The notes: generated by a model not told the origin, from the letters alone. A stretch of 6,764 nucleotides of DNA from an uncultured Ruminococcus sp. (GCA_937942105.1 CALDFS010000319.1:1-6764); one strand, 5' to 3'. Shown: positions 1 through 4,936, numbered from the stretch's first letter. A program made the numbers and translations.

Positions 1-117
1 TGAAGCTATGGCTTTGAAAGAATCCGCAGAATAACCGGATATCTTGTCGGAACACTTGACCGCTTCAACAACGCAAAGCGCGCTGAAGTTGCGGATAGAG
101 TTAAGCACAGCCTGTAA
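1..117 (+). CDS. nrdD: Anaerobic ribonucleoside-triphosphate reductase, C-terminal end (partial)
   Basis: Reading frame 1 gives about 37 residues and stops at TAA 115-117. The stretch RRITGYLVGTLDRFNNAKRA is the typical C-terminal tail of class III ribonucleotide reductase NrdD. This glycyl-radical enzyme reduces ribonucleoside triphosphates to deoxyribonucleotides without oxygen in the cytoplasm. The tail normally follows a CxxC...CxxCG zinc ribbon and carries the glycyl-radical site near its RRITGYL-like motif; here the candidate radical glycine is in ITGYL. The identity is supported by nrdG lying directly downstream. The gene's start, active site and nucleotide-binding domain are outside the window. 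Codon 1-3 reads TGA in this frame, exactly where family members usually have the Gly of the last CxxCG. This may be a nonsense change, a sequence error or an edge effect. Confidence 0.85.
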
Positions 118-137
118 TTTCTGCACATAATTACCGT

Positions 138-164
138 CGGGCGGGAGAGAATATTTCCCGCCCG
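138..164 (+). terminator. GC-rich perfect hairpin between nrdD and nrdG
   Basis: CGGGCGGGA (138-146) pairs with TCCCGCCCG (156-164) in a perfect 9-bp stem around a 9-nt loop, 20 nt after the nrdD stop. No T-run follows (the next bases are TAGTATATTA), so it is a poor classical intrinsic terminator. It may instead attenuate read-through, mark an RNA processing point or protect the nrdD 3' end, which would lower nrdG expression relative to nrdD. The structure is directly visible; the function is inferred. Confidence 0.45.
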
Positions 165-229
165 TAGTATATTAATCATCTTTTAATGAAGATTAGTATT
201 GTACACTTTTTTAGAAAGGTCGTCTTGAA

Positions 230-712
230 ATGAAATTAAGAATGTCCGGCGTAGTGGAAGAGTCTATTGTTGACGGTCCGGGAATAAGATATACGGTGTT
301 CGTTCAGGGCTGCCCCCATCACTGCGAGGGATGCCACAACCCTCAGACCCATGATTTCAACGGCGGCTATGAGGACGATACGGATAGAATCTATTCAAAA
401 ATCATCGAGAATCCGCTTATAGGGGAGCCATTCTGTCAAGCGAAGCCGCTTGCAGAGCTGGGAAGAAAGCTAAAAGCCGCAGGATTAGGAGTAATGTCCT
501 ACAGCGGATTTACCGTTGAACAGCTTTTGGAGGGCGCAAACGAAGAAAACGGCTGGCTTGAGCTTCTGAAAACAATCGATTACCTTGTCGATGGCAAATT
601 CGTTCTCGCGCTGAAAAGCTATGAATGTCACTTCCGTGGAAGCACCAATCAGCGAATAATCGACGTTCCAAAAACTCTTGAGGAGAATCATGTCGTTACC
701 TGTGAGCTTTAA
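230..712 (+). CDS. nrdG: Anaerobic ribonucleotide reductase activating protein (radical SAM)
   Basis: NrdG is the 4Fe-4S radical-SAM activase that uses S-adenosylmethionine and an electron to install the glycyl radical on NrdD. The 160-residue length matches the family (about 155-170). The cluster motif C28-x3-C32-x2-C35 lies in GCPHHCEGCHNPQTHDF. It is preceded by VDGPGIRYTVFVQG, the typical N-terminal strand and loop. A SAM-contact region MSYSGFTVEQL lies near residues 89-99, and the family ending FRGSTNQRIIDVPKTL is near residues 135-150. ATG 230 is supported by GAAAGG at 214-219, 10 nt upstream. It lies 112 nt after nrdD, the usual arrangement for this two-gene system. Its last 23 nt overlap the next gene in another frame, suggesting translational coupling. 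I saw no convincing NrdR box in the intergenic gap. Confidence 0.95.
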   Translation: MKLRMSGVVEESIVDGPGIRYTVFVQGCPHHCEGCHNPQTHDFNGGYEDDTDRIYSKIIENPLIGEPFCQAKPLAELGRKLKAAGLGVMSYSGFTVEQLLEGANEENGWLELLKTIDYLVDGKFVLALKSYECHFRGSTNQRIIDVPKTLEENHVVTCEL

Positions 713-2336
713 AGATATCACACGAAAAATTGCGATTATTTTAGTCTGTGGCTGTCTCGTTCTGACGACAGCCTGTTCGCCTTTGGATAAAATAATATCA
801 ATCTTTAAGGATGATGGCTCCGGCTATGTTTTTAAGATATCCATAGATTCCGATCCGAAGACGCTCGACCCTCAGCTTGCTTCGGATTCGGCTTCAGTAG
901 CTATTGCAAGAAATATGTTTGTCGGTCTGTTAAAGACTTTACCCGATGGCAGCCTTGCACCCGCAGCGGCAAAGGATTACACTATTTCGTCCGATAGACT
1001 GGTATATACCTTTACAATCGATCTGCGATATAAATGGAGAGCCGCAGGAGGGTATACTGCCGGTCTTACCGCAAGAGATTTTGTATTCGGCTTTCAGCGC
1101 CTTTTTGACCCTCTTACCGACTCGCCGTATGCAAAGGATTATTTTTGTATAAAGAATTCGCAGAAAGTAAACTCAGGCGAGCTTGAGCCCTATGATATCG
1201 GAGTGAGAGCAATTGATGACGAAACCCTTGAAATAACCCTTGAATATCCCAACGCTGCGTTTCTTTCTTTGCTGACTCGGTTGCCCGCATCACCCTGCAA
1301 TCAGGAATTCTTTGAAAGCTGCGGCGGCAAATACGGTCTTGAAGCAGAAGCTATTGCTTCAAACGGTCCGTTTTATGCAAGGTACTGGCTTCACGATCCA
1401 TACGGTAAGGACAATTATGTTCGACTAAGGCGGAATGATGATTATTCTTCGATTTCGCGCGTATACCCATCGGGTGTGAATTTTCTTGTCGAGAAGAATG
1501 CATCTGTAAGGCTAACTGACTTTACAGCTAATACAACCAATGTTCTGCTAACCGATTCGCCGCTCGATTCTGAAGAGGATATCAGCTGTGAAATGATATA
1601 CACTGTCTGTGCGGGGTTTGTCATAAATCCTGAAAATGAGATACTTTCAAGAAAAGATGTTAAGGAGATAATCTCCCTGTGCTTAAATACGGCAGAGCTT
1701 GAAGGCGACATTCCGGATTATCTAAGCCCGGCAAAAGGAATAATTCCGAAGGATGCATATATTGGAAGCACAGCTTTCAGAAATGCTTGTGCAGAGCCTA
1801 GCATCGAAAGAAACAGCCAGCTGGCACAGTATCGCTGGAGCTTCGTTCTGTCAGACAGTGAAAAGTCTCAGATTGCCGGAACAAACATTATGGTTCCGCA
1901 GAGATTCAGCGGATATAAGTACGTTTCGAGTGTGTGCGAATTGATAAAAGACACTATAGGACTAAGCCTGAATCTGGAGATTGTCAACGATTCCGACTAT
2001 GTAAAACGGCTGAAAGAAGGCAATTACGATATCTGTCTTGCAATTCTTTCGTCCGATTCGGCAAACGCCTTCGATTATCTCAGTGGGTTCGACGGTCGGT
2101 ACAAGGGGATATACAATGATTCTGCCCAAAAGGCGATTTCATTTGCTGACAAGTATTCTACATTGACAGCTGTGATAAGGGACTGCTCGGCGGCAGAATC
2201 TGAAATCATATCCGAATATCAGTATATCCCAATATGGTATGCCCCGAAATTTATGTACAGCTCGGATGATTCGTGGGATATCGGGTATGACCCTTTTTCG
2301 GGCGCGATCCTGTTTGAAAACGCGAAATCCAAGTAG
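690..2336 (+). CDS. Oligopeptide-type ABC transporter substrate-binding lipoprotein (SBP_bac_5 family)
   Basis: A 548-residue extracytoplasmic binding protein of the OppA/DppA class, which captures peptides or similar solutes for an ABC importer. The N-terminus has a basic start (FKDITRK), a hydrophobic run IAIILVCGCLVL and a lipobox-like LTTAC with Cys29 as the probable lipidated residue; Thr rather than Leu at -3 is slightly atypical. Family landmarks are DSDPKTLDPQLASDSAS (about 54-70), the TARDFVFGFQRLFDP segment (about 127-141), NGPFYARYWL near residue 230 and a C-terminal YQYIPIWYAPKF. I chose ATG 690, with AGGAG at 681-685, over the in-frame TTG 678, which lacks a ribosome binding site and would overlap that Shine-Dalgarno. 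The start overlaps nrdG by 23 nt. No permease or ATPase gene is nearby, so the partners must be elsewhere or it works as a sensor. The ligand is unknown. Confidence 0.88.
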   Translation: MSLPVSFKDITRKIAIILVCGCLVLTTACSPLDKIISIFKDDGSGYVFKISIDSDPKTLDPQLASDSASVAIARNMFVGLLKTLPDGSLAPAAAKDYTISSDRLVYTFTIDLRYKWRAAGGYTAGLTARDFVFGFQRLFDPLTDSPYAKDYFCIKNSQKVNSGELEPYDIGVRAIDDETLEITLEYPNAAFLSLLTRLPASPCNQEFFESCGGKYGLEAEAIASNGPFYARYWLHDPYGKDNYVRLRRNDDYSSISRVYPSGVNFLVEKNASVRLTDFTANTTNVLLTDSPLDSEEDISCEMIYTVCAGFVINPENEILSRKDVKEIISLCLNTAELEGDIPDYLSPAKGIIPKDAYIGSTAFRNACAEPSIERNSQLAQYRWSFVLSDSEKSQIAGTNIMVPQRFSGYKYVSSVCELIKDTIGLSLNLEIVNDSDYVKRLKEGNYDICLAILSSDSANAFDYLSGFDGRYKGIYNDSAQKAISFADKYSTLTAVIRDCSAAESEIISEYQYIPIWYAPKFMYSSDDSWDIGYDPFSGAILFENAKSK

Positions 2337-2431
2337 GGATTCATGCACGTAAAATATCGTATTACAGCGAATTTCTGCGCATTTTATCGCAAAGTAAATA
2401 ATACTTACACTTTTACGTAGAATTAGTATTG

Positions 2432-2468
2432 ATCAGCTTTTCAGAAATAATGGAAAGCTGATTTTTTT
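2432..2468 (+). terminator. Intrinsic terminator after the nrdDG/binding-protein unit
   Basis: ATCAGCTTT (2432-2440) pairs perfectly with AAAGCTGAT (2454-2462), followed by T7 (2462-2468). This is a standard rho-independent terminator closing the nrdG/binding-protein transcript. The preceding gap 2337-2431 holds no gene I can support. It contains only a loose 8-bp inverted repeat, ACGTAAAA (2347-2354) with TTTTACGT (2411-2418), of uncertain meaning. Confidence 0.88.
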
Positions 2469-2482
2469 GCGACAAAAATAGA

Positions 2483-2510
2483 TAGATATTTTATAAATGA
2501 CGGGTATAAT
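2483..2510 (+). promoter_or_regulatory. Probable sigma-A promoter for the small DUF6514-like gene
   Basis: A perfect -10 box TATAAT lies at 2505-2510. A weak -35 TAGATA (2483-2488, 4 of 6 consensus bases) sits at 16-bp spacing. The promoter begins 14 nt after the terminator's T-run, a natural place for a new unit. The predicted start of transcription near 2517 would put the hairpin at 2518-2542 at the very 5' end of the RNA. The weak -35 suggests activator dependence or modest strength. Confidence 0.6.
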
Positions 2511-2517
2511 TAATCTT

Positions 2518-2600
2518 CCCGGAGGAAAAAGGATTCTCCGGGTAAGGCAATGCTGTTTTGTACTTTGGAAAGTATAAATGCTTTACAGATTGAAACAGCA
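2518..2600 (+). promoter_or_regulatory. Structured 5' leader RNA (two or three stems)
   Basis: The roughly 110-nt leader folds by eye into two main stems. CCCGGAG (2518-2524) pairs with CTCCGGG (2536-2542). TGCTGTTT (2551-2558) pairs with AAACAGCA (2593-2600), enclosing a small TACTT/AAGTA hairpin (about 2561-2574). The ribosome binding site (AGGAAG, 2615-2620) lies just after the second stem. I do not recognise a known riboswitch class. It could be a regulatory leader or a 5' stability element. The pairings are visible; any ligand or function is unproven. Confidence 0.45.
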
Positions 2601-2626
2601 AAATATCATGAGAAAGGAAGAGAAAA

Positions 2627-2872
2627 ATGACAGCAAAAACTGCATTCACCCGCTATGAGCTGACCGAGCGGCTGGAAGAATTTGAAGAAGGGGAGGTAAC
2701 CGAATACGGCATAGCTGCATTCGACGAGGACGGTACGGAAATATACCGACTCGACGGAGTAACACAGGACAGGAAGGCTCTTTCCGAGCTTGTCGAAGCG
2801 TGTAACCGCGGCAGACTTTCAAGCGTACATATCAAGGATGTTCTGAGCGATTTTGTTGAAATGAGGAGTTGA
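2627..2872 (+). CDS. Small DUF6514-like protein
   Basis: An 81-residue acidic cytoplasmic protein with no signal peptide or membrane segment. The layout is an N-terminal charged helix (YELTERLEEFEEGE, about 10-23), a strand pair YGIAAFDEDGTEIYRL (28-42), then two helices, ALSELVEACNRGRLSS (51-66) and HIKDVLSDFVE (68-78). The order 'YGI...D.T.D...L..L...CN...LS..H..DV..DF' matches my memory of the clostridial DUF6514 family, whose function is unknown; I cannot confirm it by search. ATG 2627 has AAGGAAG at 2614-2620. It has its own promoter and folded leader upstream. No terminator follows, so transcripts may continue into the hydrolase gene 56 nt downstream. Confidence 0.75.
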   Translation: MTAKTAFTRYELTERLEEFEEGEVTEYGIAAFDEDGTEIYRLDGVTQDRKALSELVEACNRGRLSSVHIKDVLSDFVEMRS

Positions 2873-2897
2873 TTTTTCTGCCGCTATGCGCTATAAT
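2869..2897 (+). promoter_or_regulatory. Sigma-A promoter of the alpha/beta hydrolase gene
   Basis: TTGATT (2869-2874), a 17-bp spacer and a perfect TATAAT (2892-2897). The -35 box includes the TGA stop codon (2870-2872) of the preceding gene. The ribosome binding site AAGGAGAG and ATG 2929 follow within 32 nt, giving a short leader. It closely resembles the promoter at 3713-3741. Confidence 0.8.
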
Positions 2898-2928
2898 GTA
2901 GCAAAATAATATAATAAGGAGAGTTGTT

Positions 2929-3693
2929 ATGAAAACAACAGTAATAACACTCAGTCAGGAAAGAAATGTAACGCTTACCTGCTACATTCAGCACATATAT
3001 TCCGAGAGGGTTGACGTTGTAAAGCGCCCCGCAATGCTTGTTCTGCCCGGCGGCGGATACCAATACTGCTCAGACAGAGAAGCCGACCCTGCCGCATTTC
3101 CTTATCTTGCCGCAGGATATCAGGTATTCGTTTTGGAGTATTCGGTTAAGGAGCATTCGCGCTGGCCTCAGCCGCTGGAGGATTATGAGCAGGCAGTCGA
3201 ACTGATAAAATCAAAAGCCGATGAGTGGGAAGTAGATACCACGCGCATAGCGGTTATAGGCTTCTCAGCCGGTGGTCATCTTGCTGCCGCCGCTGCCACA
3301 ATGTCCCGCAACCGCCCCGCAGCCTGCATTCTCGGATATCCGGTTATCACAGAGGAAACAGCAAAGGTGTACTGCCAGACAGCTCCCGGAATCCCGGAAA
3401 ATGTCGATGAAAAAACCTGCCCATGCTTTGTATTCTCATCCAGAACCGACGGCATGGTTCCGATAAATGACACTGTAAGGCTTATCGATGCCCTGACCAA
3501 GCATGATATTCCTTACGAGTGCCATATCTATGCTTTTGCAAATCACGGCTTCACAACCTGTGAATCATGCGTTCAGAACAGAAGCTGGATATGCACAAGA
3601 ACTCCCGACTGGGTGCGCGACAGCATTGAGTGGTTAAAGGACACAATAGGGGACTTTAACGACGGAGTTTTAGGCAAACGTCAGATTTGGTAG
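2929..3693 (+). CDS. Alpha/beta hydrolase (esterase/lipase, BD-FAE or Aes-like)
   Basis: A 254-residue cytoplasmic serine hydrolase, about the normal size for this class, with no signal peptide. The oxyanion-hole loop is LVLPGGGY (37-44). The nucleophile elbow GFSAGG carries Ser113. The likely acid is Asp174 in SSRTDGMVPI, and the catalytic His206 is in FANHGF. This order and spacing fit the alpha/beta hydrolase fold, in the group that includes acetyl-xylan esterase-like and carbohydrate-esterase relatives. The substrate is unknown; removal of acetyl or acyl groups from sugars is plausible in a gut clostridium but is inference. ATG 2929 is set by AAGGAGAG at 2916-2923. The C-terminus is unusually cysteine-rich (CESCVQNRSWIC, 211-222). 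No hairpin terminator separates it from the tRNA-His gene. Confidence 0.88.
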   Translation: MKTTVITLSQERNVTLTCYIQHIYSERVDVVKRPAMLVLPGGGYQYCSDREADPAAFPYLAAGYQVFVLEYSVKEHSRWPQPLEDYEQAVELIKSKADEWEVDTTRIAVIGFSAGGHLAAAAATMSRNRPAACILGYPVITEETAKVYCQTAPGIPENVDEKTCPCFVFSSRTDGMVPINDTVRLIDALTKHDIPYECHIYAFANHGFTTCESCVQNRSWICTRTPDWVRDSIEWLKDTIGDFNDGVLGKRQIW

Positions 3694-3712
3694 AAAAATT
3701 TACGAAAACCTA

Positions 3713-3741
3713 TTGATTTTTTATTTCAGATGTGCTATAAT
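3713..3741 (+). promoter_or_regulatory. Sigma-A promoter of the tRNA-His gene
   Basis: TTGATT (3713-3718), a 17-bp spacer and TATAAT (3736-3741), starting 20 nt after the hydrolase stop codon. Predicted transcription start is near 3748, giving a 5' leader of about 25 nt before the mature tRNA for RNase P to remove. Promoter strength fits a stable-RNA gene. Confidence 0.82.
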
Positions 3742-3772
3742 ACGATTCGCGGCTTGAGAGTGTCGCGGATAT

Positions 3773-3850
3773 GGTGGATATAGCGTAGTTGGTTAACGCG
3801 TCAGATTGTGGTTCTGAAGACCGTGGGTTCGAATCCCACTATCCACCCCA
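3773..3850 (+). tRNA. tRNA-His (anticodon GTG)
   Basis: A complete cloverleaf. Acceptor GTGGATA (3774-3780) pairs with TATCCAC (3840-3846). D stem is GCGT/ACGC (3783-3786/3796-3799). Anticodon stem TCAGA/TCTGA (3801-3805/3813-3817) encloses loop TTGTGGT with anticodon GTG (3808-3810). T stem is GTGGG/CCCAC (3823-3827/3835-3839) with loop TTCGAAT. The discriminator is C73 (3847), and CCA is encoded (3848-3850). G at 3773 is the expected extra G-1 opposite C73, the identity element of tRNA-His. It has its own promoter and terminator and is not in a tRNA cluster. Confidence 0.97.
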
Positions 3851-3884
3851 TAAAGAAAAGCCGCCGGCAAGGCGGTTTTCTTTA
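3851..3884 (+). terminator. Strong intrinsic terminator of tRNA-His
   Basis: TAAAGAAAA (3851-3859) and CCGCC (3861-3865) pair with GGCGG (3871-3875) and TTTTCTTTA (3876-3884), with one bulged G at 3860 and a GGCAA loop. The descending arm supplies the T-rich run. The A-rich ascending arm means it could also stop transcription arriving on the opposite strand. It probably terminates any read-through from the hydrolase gene as well. Confidence 0.88.
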
Positions 3885-3899
3885 TGTACTTTTATCTTT

Positions 3900-3973
3900 T
3901 ATCTCTTCTCTTTTCTCTCTTATCTACTATAATTTAACGGCTTTTCCAGATAAGAAATAAAAGAGAAAAGATA
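3900..3973. repeat. Imperfect 26-bp pyrimidine/purine inverted repeat
   Basis: The left arm 3900-3925 is almost pure T/C (starts TATCTCTTCTC). The right arm 3948-3973 is almost pure A/G (starts AGATAAGAAATA). They are reverse complements at 23 of 26 positions, around a 22-nt spacer that contains a TATAAT (3928-3933) without a good -35 box. The strand asymmetry extends a little to either side (about 3889 and 3981). It lies just beyond the tRNA-His terminator. It could be a hairpin-forming intergenic repeat, a MITE-like remnant, or a low-complexity tract that has been copied and inverted. I do not recognise a named element. Confidence 0.7.
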
Positions 3974-3984
3974 AGAGTAGAGGT

Positions 3985-4048
3985 ATCGCCTTGCGGCGAT
4001 GTATTTTAAGTCGCGGCTTCGCTGCTTACCGCTTATGCGGCGTTTTTT
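3985..4048 (+). promoter_or_regulatory. Series of three GC-rich hairpins ending in T6 (possible attenuator)
   Basis: Three short stem-loops lie in a row. ATCGCC/GGCGAT (3985-3990/3995-4000) has a TTGC loop. About 4008-4027 forms a stem with one mismatch around GCTT. CCGC/GCGG (4029-4032/4037-4040) has a TTAT loop, followed by CG and T6 (4043-4048). The T-run abuts the GAGGTG ribosome binding site (4049-4054) of the next gene. That geometry suits a leaky terminator or attenuator, or an intergenic repeat unit. The last stem is only 4 bp, so termination would be weak. Confidence 0.4.
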
Positions 4049-4059
4049 GAGGTGTTTAT

Positions 4060-4773
4060 ATGAGAAAATTCTGGGGTTTTTACGACAACGGCAAGTACCG
4101 CGTAGGCTGTAACGGCGGTACAATCTATGTTTATAATAAGAATGATATAGAACTTGCAAAATTCAGAGATATAAAATATGCCTACGCAGGTACGTTCAAG
4201 CCCGACACCAATATCTTTGTTGCAAAGTCAACCGAAGGTAAGCTTGCGATATATGATTTGGATAGTTTGACACTCATGAAGAAAATCACAATAACAACAC
4301 TTGGTGCTCAGGATGAAGGCTTTGCTTTTTCGTATTCCGGTGATTTATTCTATAATATTGAAAAGCCCAACTACTCAACCGCAACGCAGTTGACTGTATA
4401 TGACGGTTTCGATTTTACTAAAAAAGCTGTATATTTTGCCGATGATAGAAAAATGGTTTTAGACCATATCGAGGTCTACCCTGATGAAATCTATTTGCTC
4501 GGATTTATCCGAGGTGATGACGGAGTTTTCGATTACGGCTTTGTATCTAAGTATGCAGACGGAAAAATCATTGGGTTAAAAGAAATCAAAAGCTCCGATT
4601 ATGCAATTGAAAGTCTTCCTCAGAAATGGGCAAAGACAGATTATGAGTATCTGGAGATATATAAGAGTTGGGAACTGCACGGTTTTACCGAGAAAGAGAG
4701 CGAAAGAATAACACGCAGCAAGCCGGAAAAGCCAAAAGTATCTATTAAGCAAATTTATGAGACCAATTCATAA
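4060..4773 (+). CDS. Orphan protein with beta-propeller-like repeats
   Basis: A 237-residue protein I do not recognise. It contains roughly four WD40/propeller-style strand units: GGTIYVYNKNDIELAKF (19-35), NIFVAKSTEGKLAIYDLDSL (51-70), GDLFYNIEKPNYSTATQLTV (94-113) and EIYLLGFIRG...FVSKYADGKIIGLKEI (143-176). Four units are fewer than a closed propeller usually needs, so it may be degenerate, truncated or an oligomer. There is no signal peptide or membrane helix. The C-terminal tail (about 200-237) is charged and lysine/glutamate-rich. ATG 4060 is well supported by GAGGTG at 4049-4054. Its codons look AT-richer than its neighbours', and it sits alone between two terminators after a tRNA, which suggests acquisition. 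Function is unknown. Confidence 0.72.
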   Translation: MRKFWGFYDNGKYRVGCNGGTIYVYNKNDIELAKFRDIKYAYAGTFKPDTNIFVAKSTEGKLAIYDLDSLTLMKKITITTLGAQDEGFAFSYSGDLFYNIEKPNYSTATQLTVYDGFDFTKKAVYFADDRKMVLDHIEVYPDEIYLLGFIRGDDGVFDYGFVSKYADGKIIGLKEIKSSDYAIESLPQKWAKTDYEYLEIYKSWELHGFTEKESERITRSKPEKPKVSIKQIYETNS

Positions 4774-4806
4774 TCATAATCATCAAAATCAATTTTATAG
4801 TGATTC

Positions 4807-4841
4807 ACAGCCGTAAGCAATTGCAAGCGGCTGTTTTATTT
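4807..4841 (+). terminator. Intrinsic terminator after the propeller-like gene
   Basis: ACAGCCG (4807-4813) pairs with CGGCTGT (4828-4834). The 14-nt loop contains the palindrome GCAATTGC, which can extend the fold. TTTTATTT (4834-4841) follows. It lies 33 nt after the stop codon and closes a one-gene unit. Confidence 0.82.
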
Positions 4842-4869
4842 CACATTTTTCGTTTCCAATCCATCACTA

Positions 4870-4898
4870 TTGACAAAATTCGACGTTGGTATTATACT
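4870..4898 (+). promoter_or_regulatory. Strong sigma-A promoter of the lipid kinase gene
   Basis: A perfect -35 TTGACA (4870-4875), a 17-bp spacer and -10 TATACT (4893-4898). Transcription should begin near 4905, about 32 nt before the TTG start codon. This placement rules out the upstream in-frame ATG at 4886, which would lie in the promoter spacer. Confidence 0.85.
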
Positions 4899-4922
4899 CT
4901 ACATTATACAAAACGTATAATA
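4890..4922 (+). promoter_or_regulatory. Operator-like inverted repeat over the -10 and start region
   Basis: TATTATAC (4890-4897) is the perfect reverse complement of GTATAATA (4915-4922). A direct copy of ATTATAC also lies at 4903-4909, 12 bp after the first. The repeats overlap the -10 box, the predicted start of transcription and the edge of the ribosome binding site, so a bound repressor would block transcription. AT-rich sequence makes chance matches easy; the regulator is unknown. Confidence 0.35.
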
Positions 4923-4936
4923 AGGGAGCGAAAGAA

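Noticed and set aside
180..220. NrdR box upstream of nrdG
   Set aside because: Only a weak partial resemblance (TAGTATTGTACAC) without a second box; the real regulatory region is more likely upstream of nrdD, outside the window.
678..689. TTG 678 as start of the binding-protein gene
   Set aside because: It has no ribosome binding site, and its own second codon is the AGG of the AGGAG that serves ATG 690.
2608..2658. Small upstream overlapping reading frame starting ATG 2608 (16 codons)
   Set aside because: No ribosome binding site precedes it and the purine-rich stretch inside it is the ribosome binding site for ATG 2627.
3985..4045. CRISPR-like array in the GC hairpin series
   Set aside because: The three hairpins differ in sequence and spacing; there are no identical direct repeats or uniform spacers.
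3941..4159. Reverse-strand reading frame across the inverted repeat and start of the propeller-like gene
   Set aside because: The translation is rich in Arg/Tyr/Ser with no domain character, and it shadows both low-complexity DNA and a well-supported + strand gene.
4886..4936. ATG 4886 as start of the lipid kinase
   Set aside because: It falls between the -35 and -10 boxes of a strong promoter and has no ribosome binding site; the family N-terminus fits TTG 4937.
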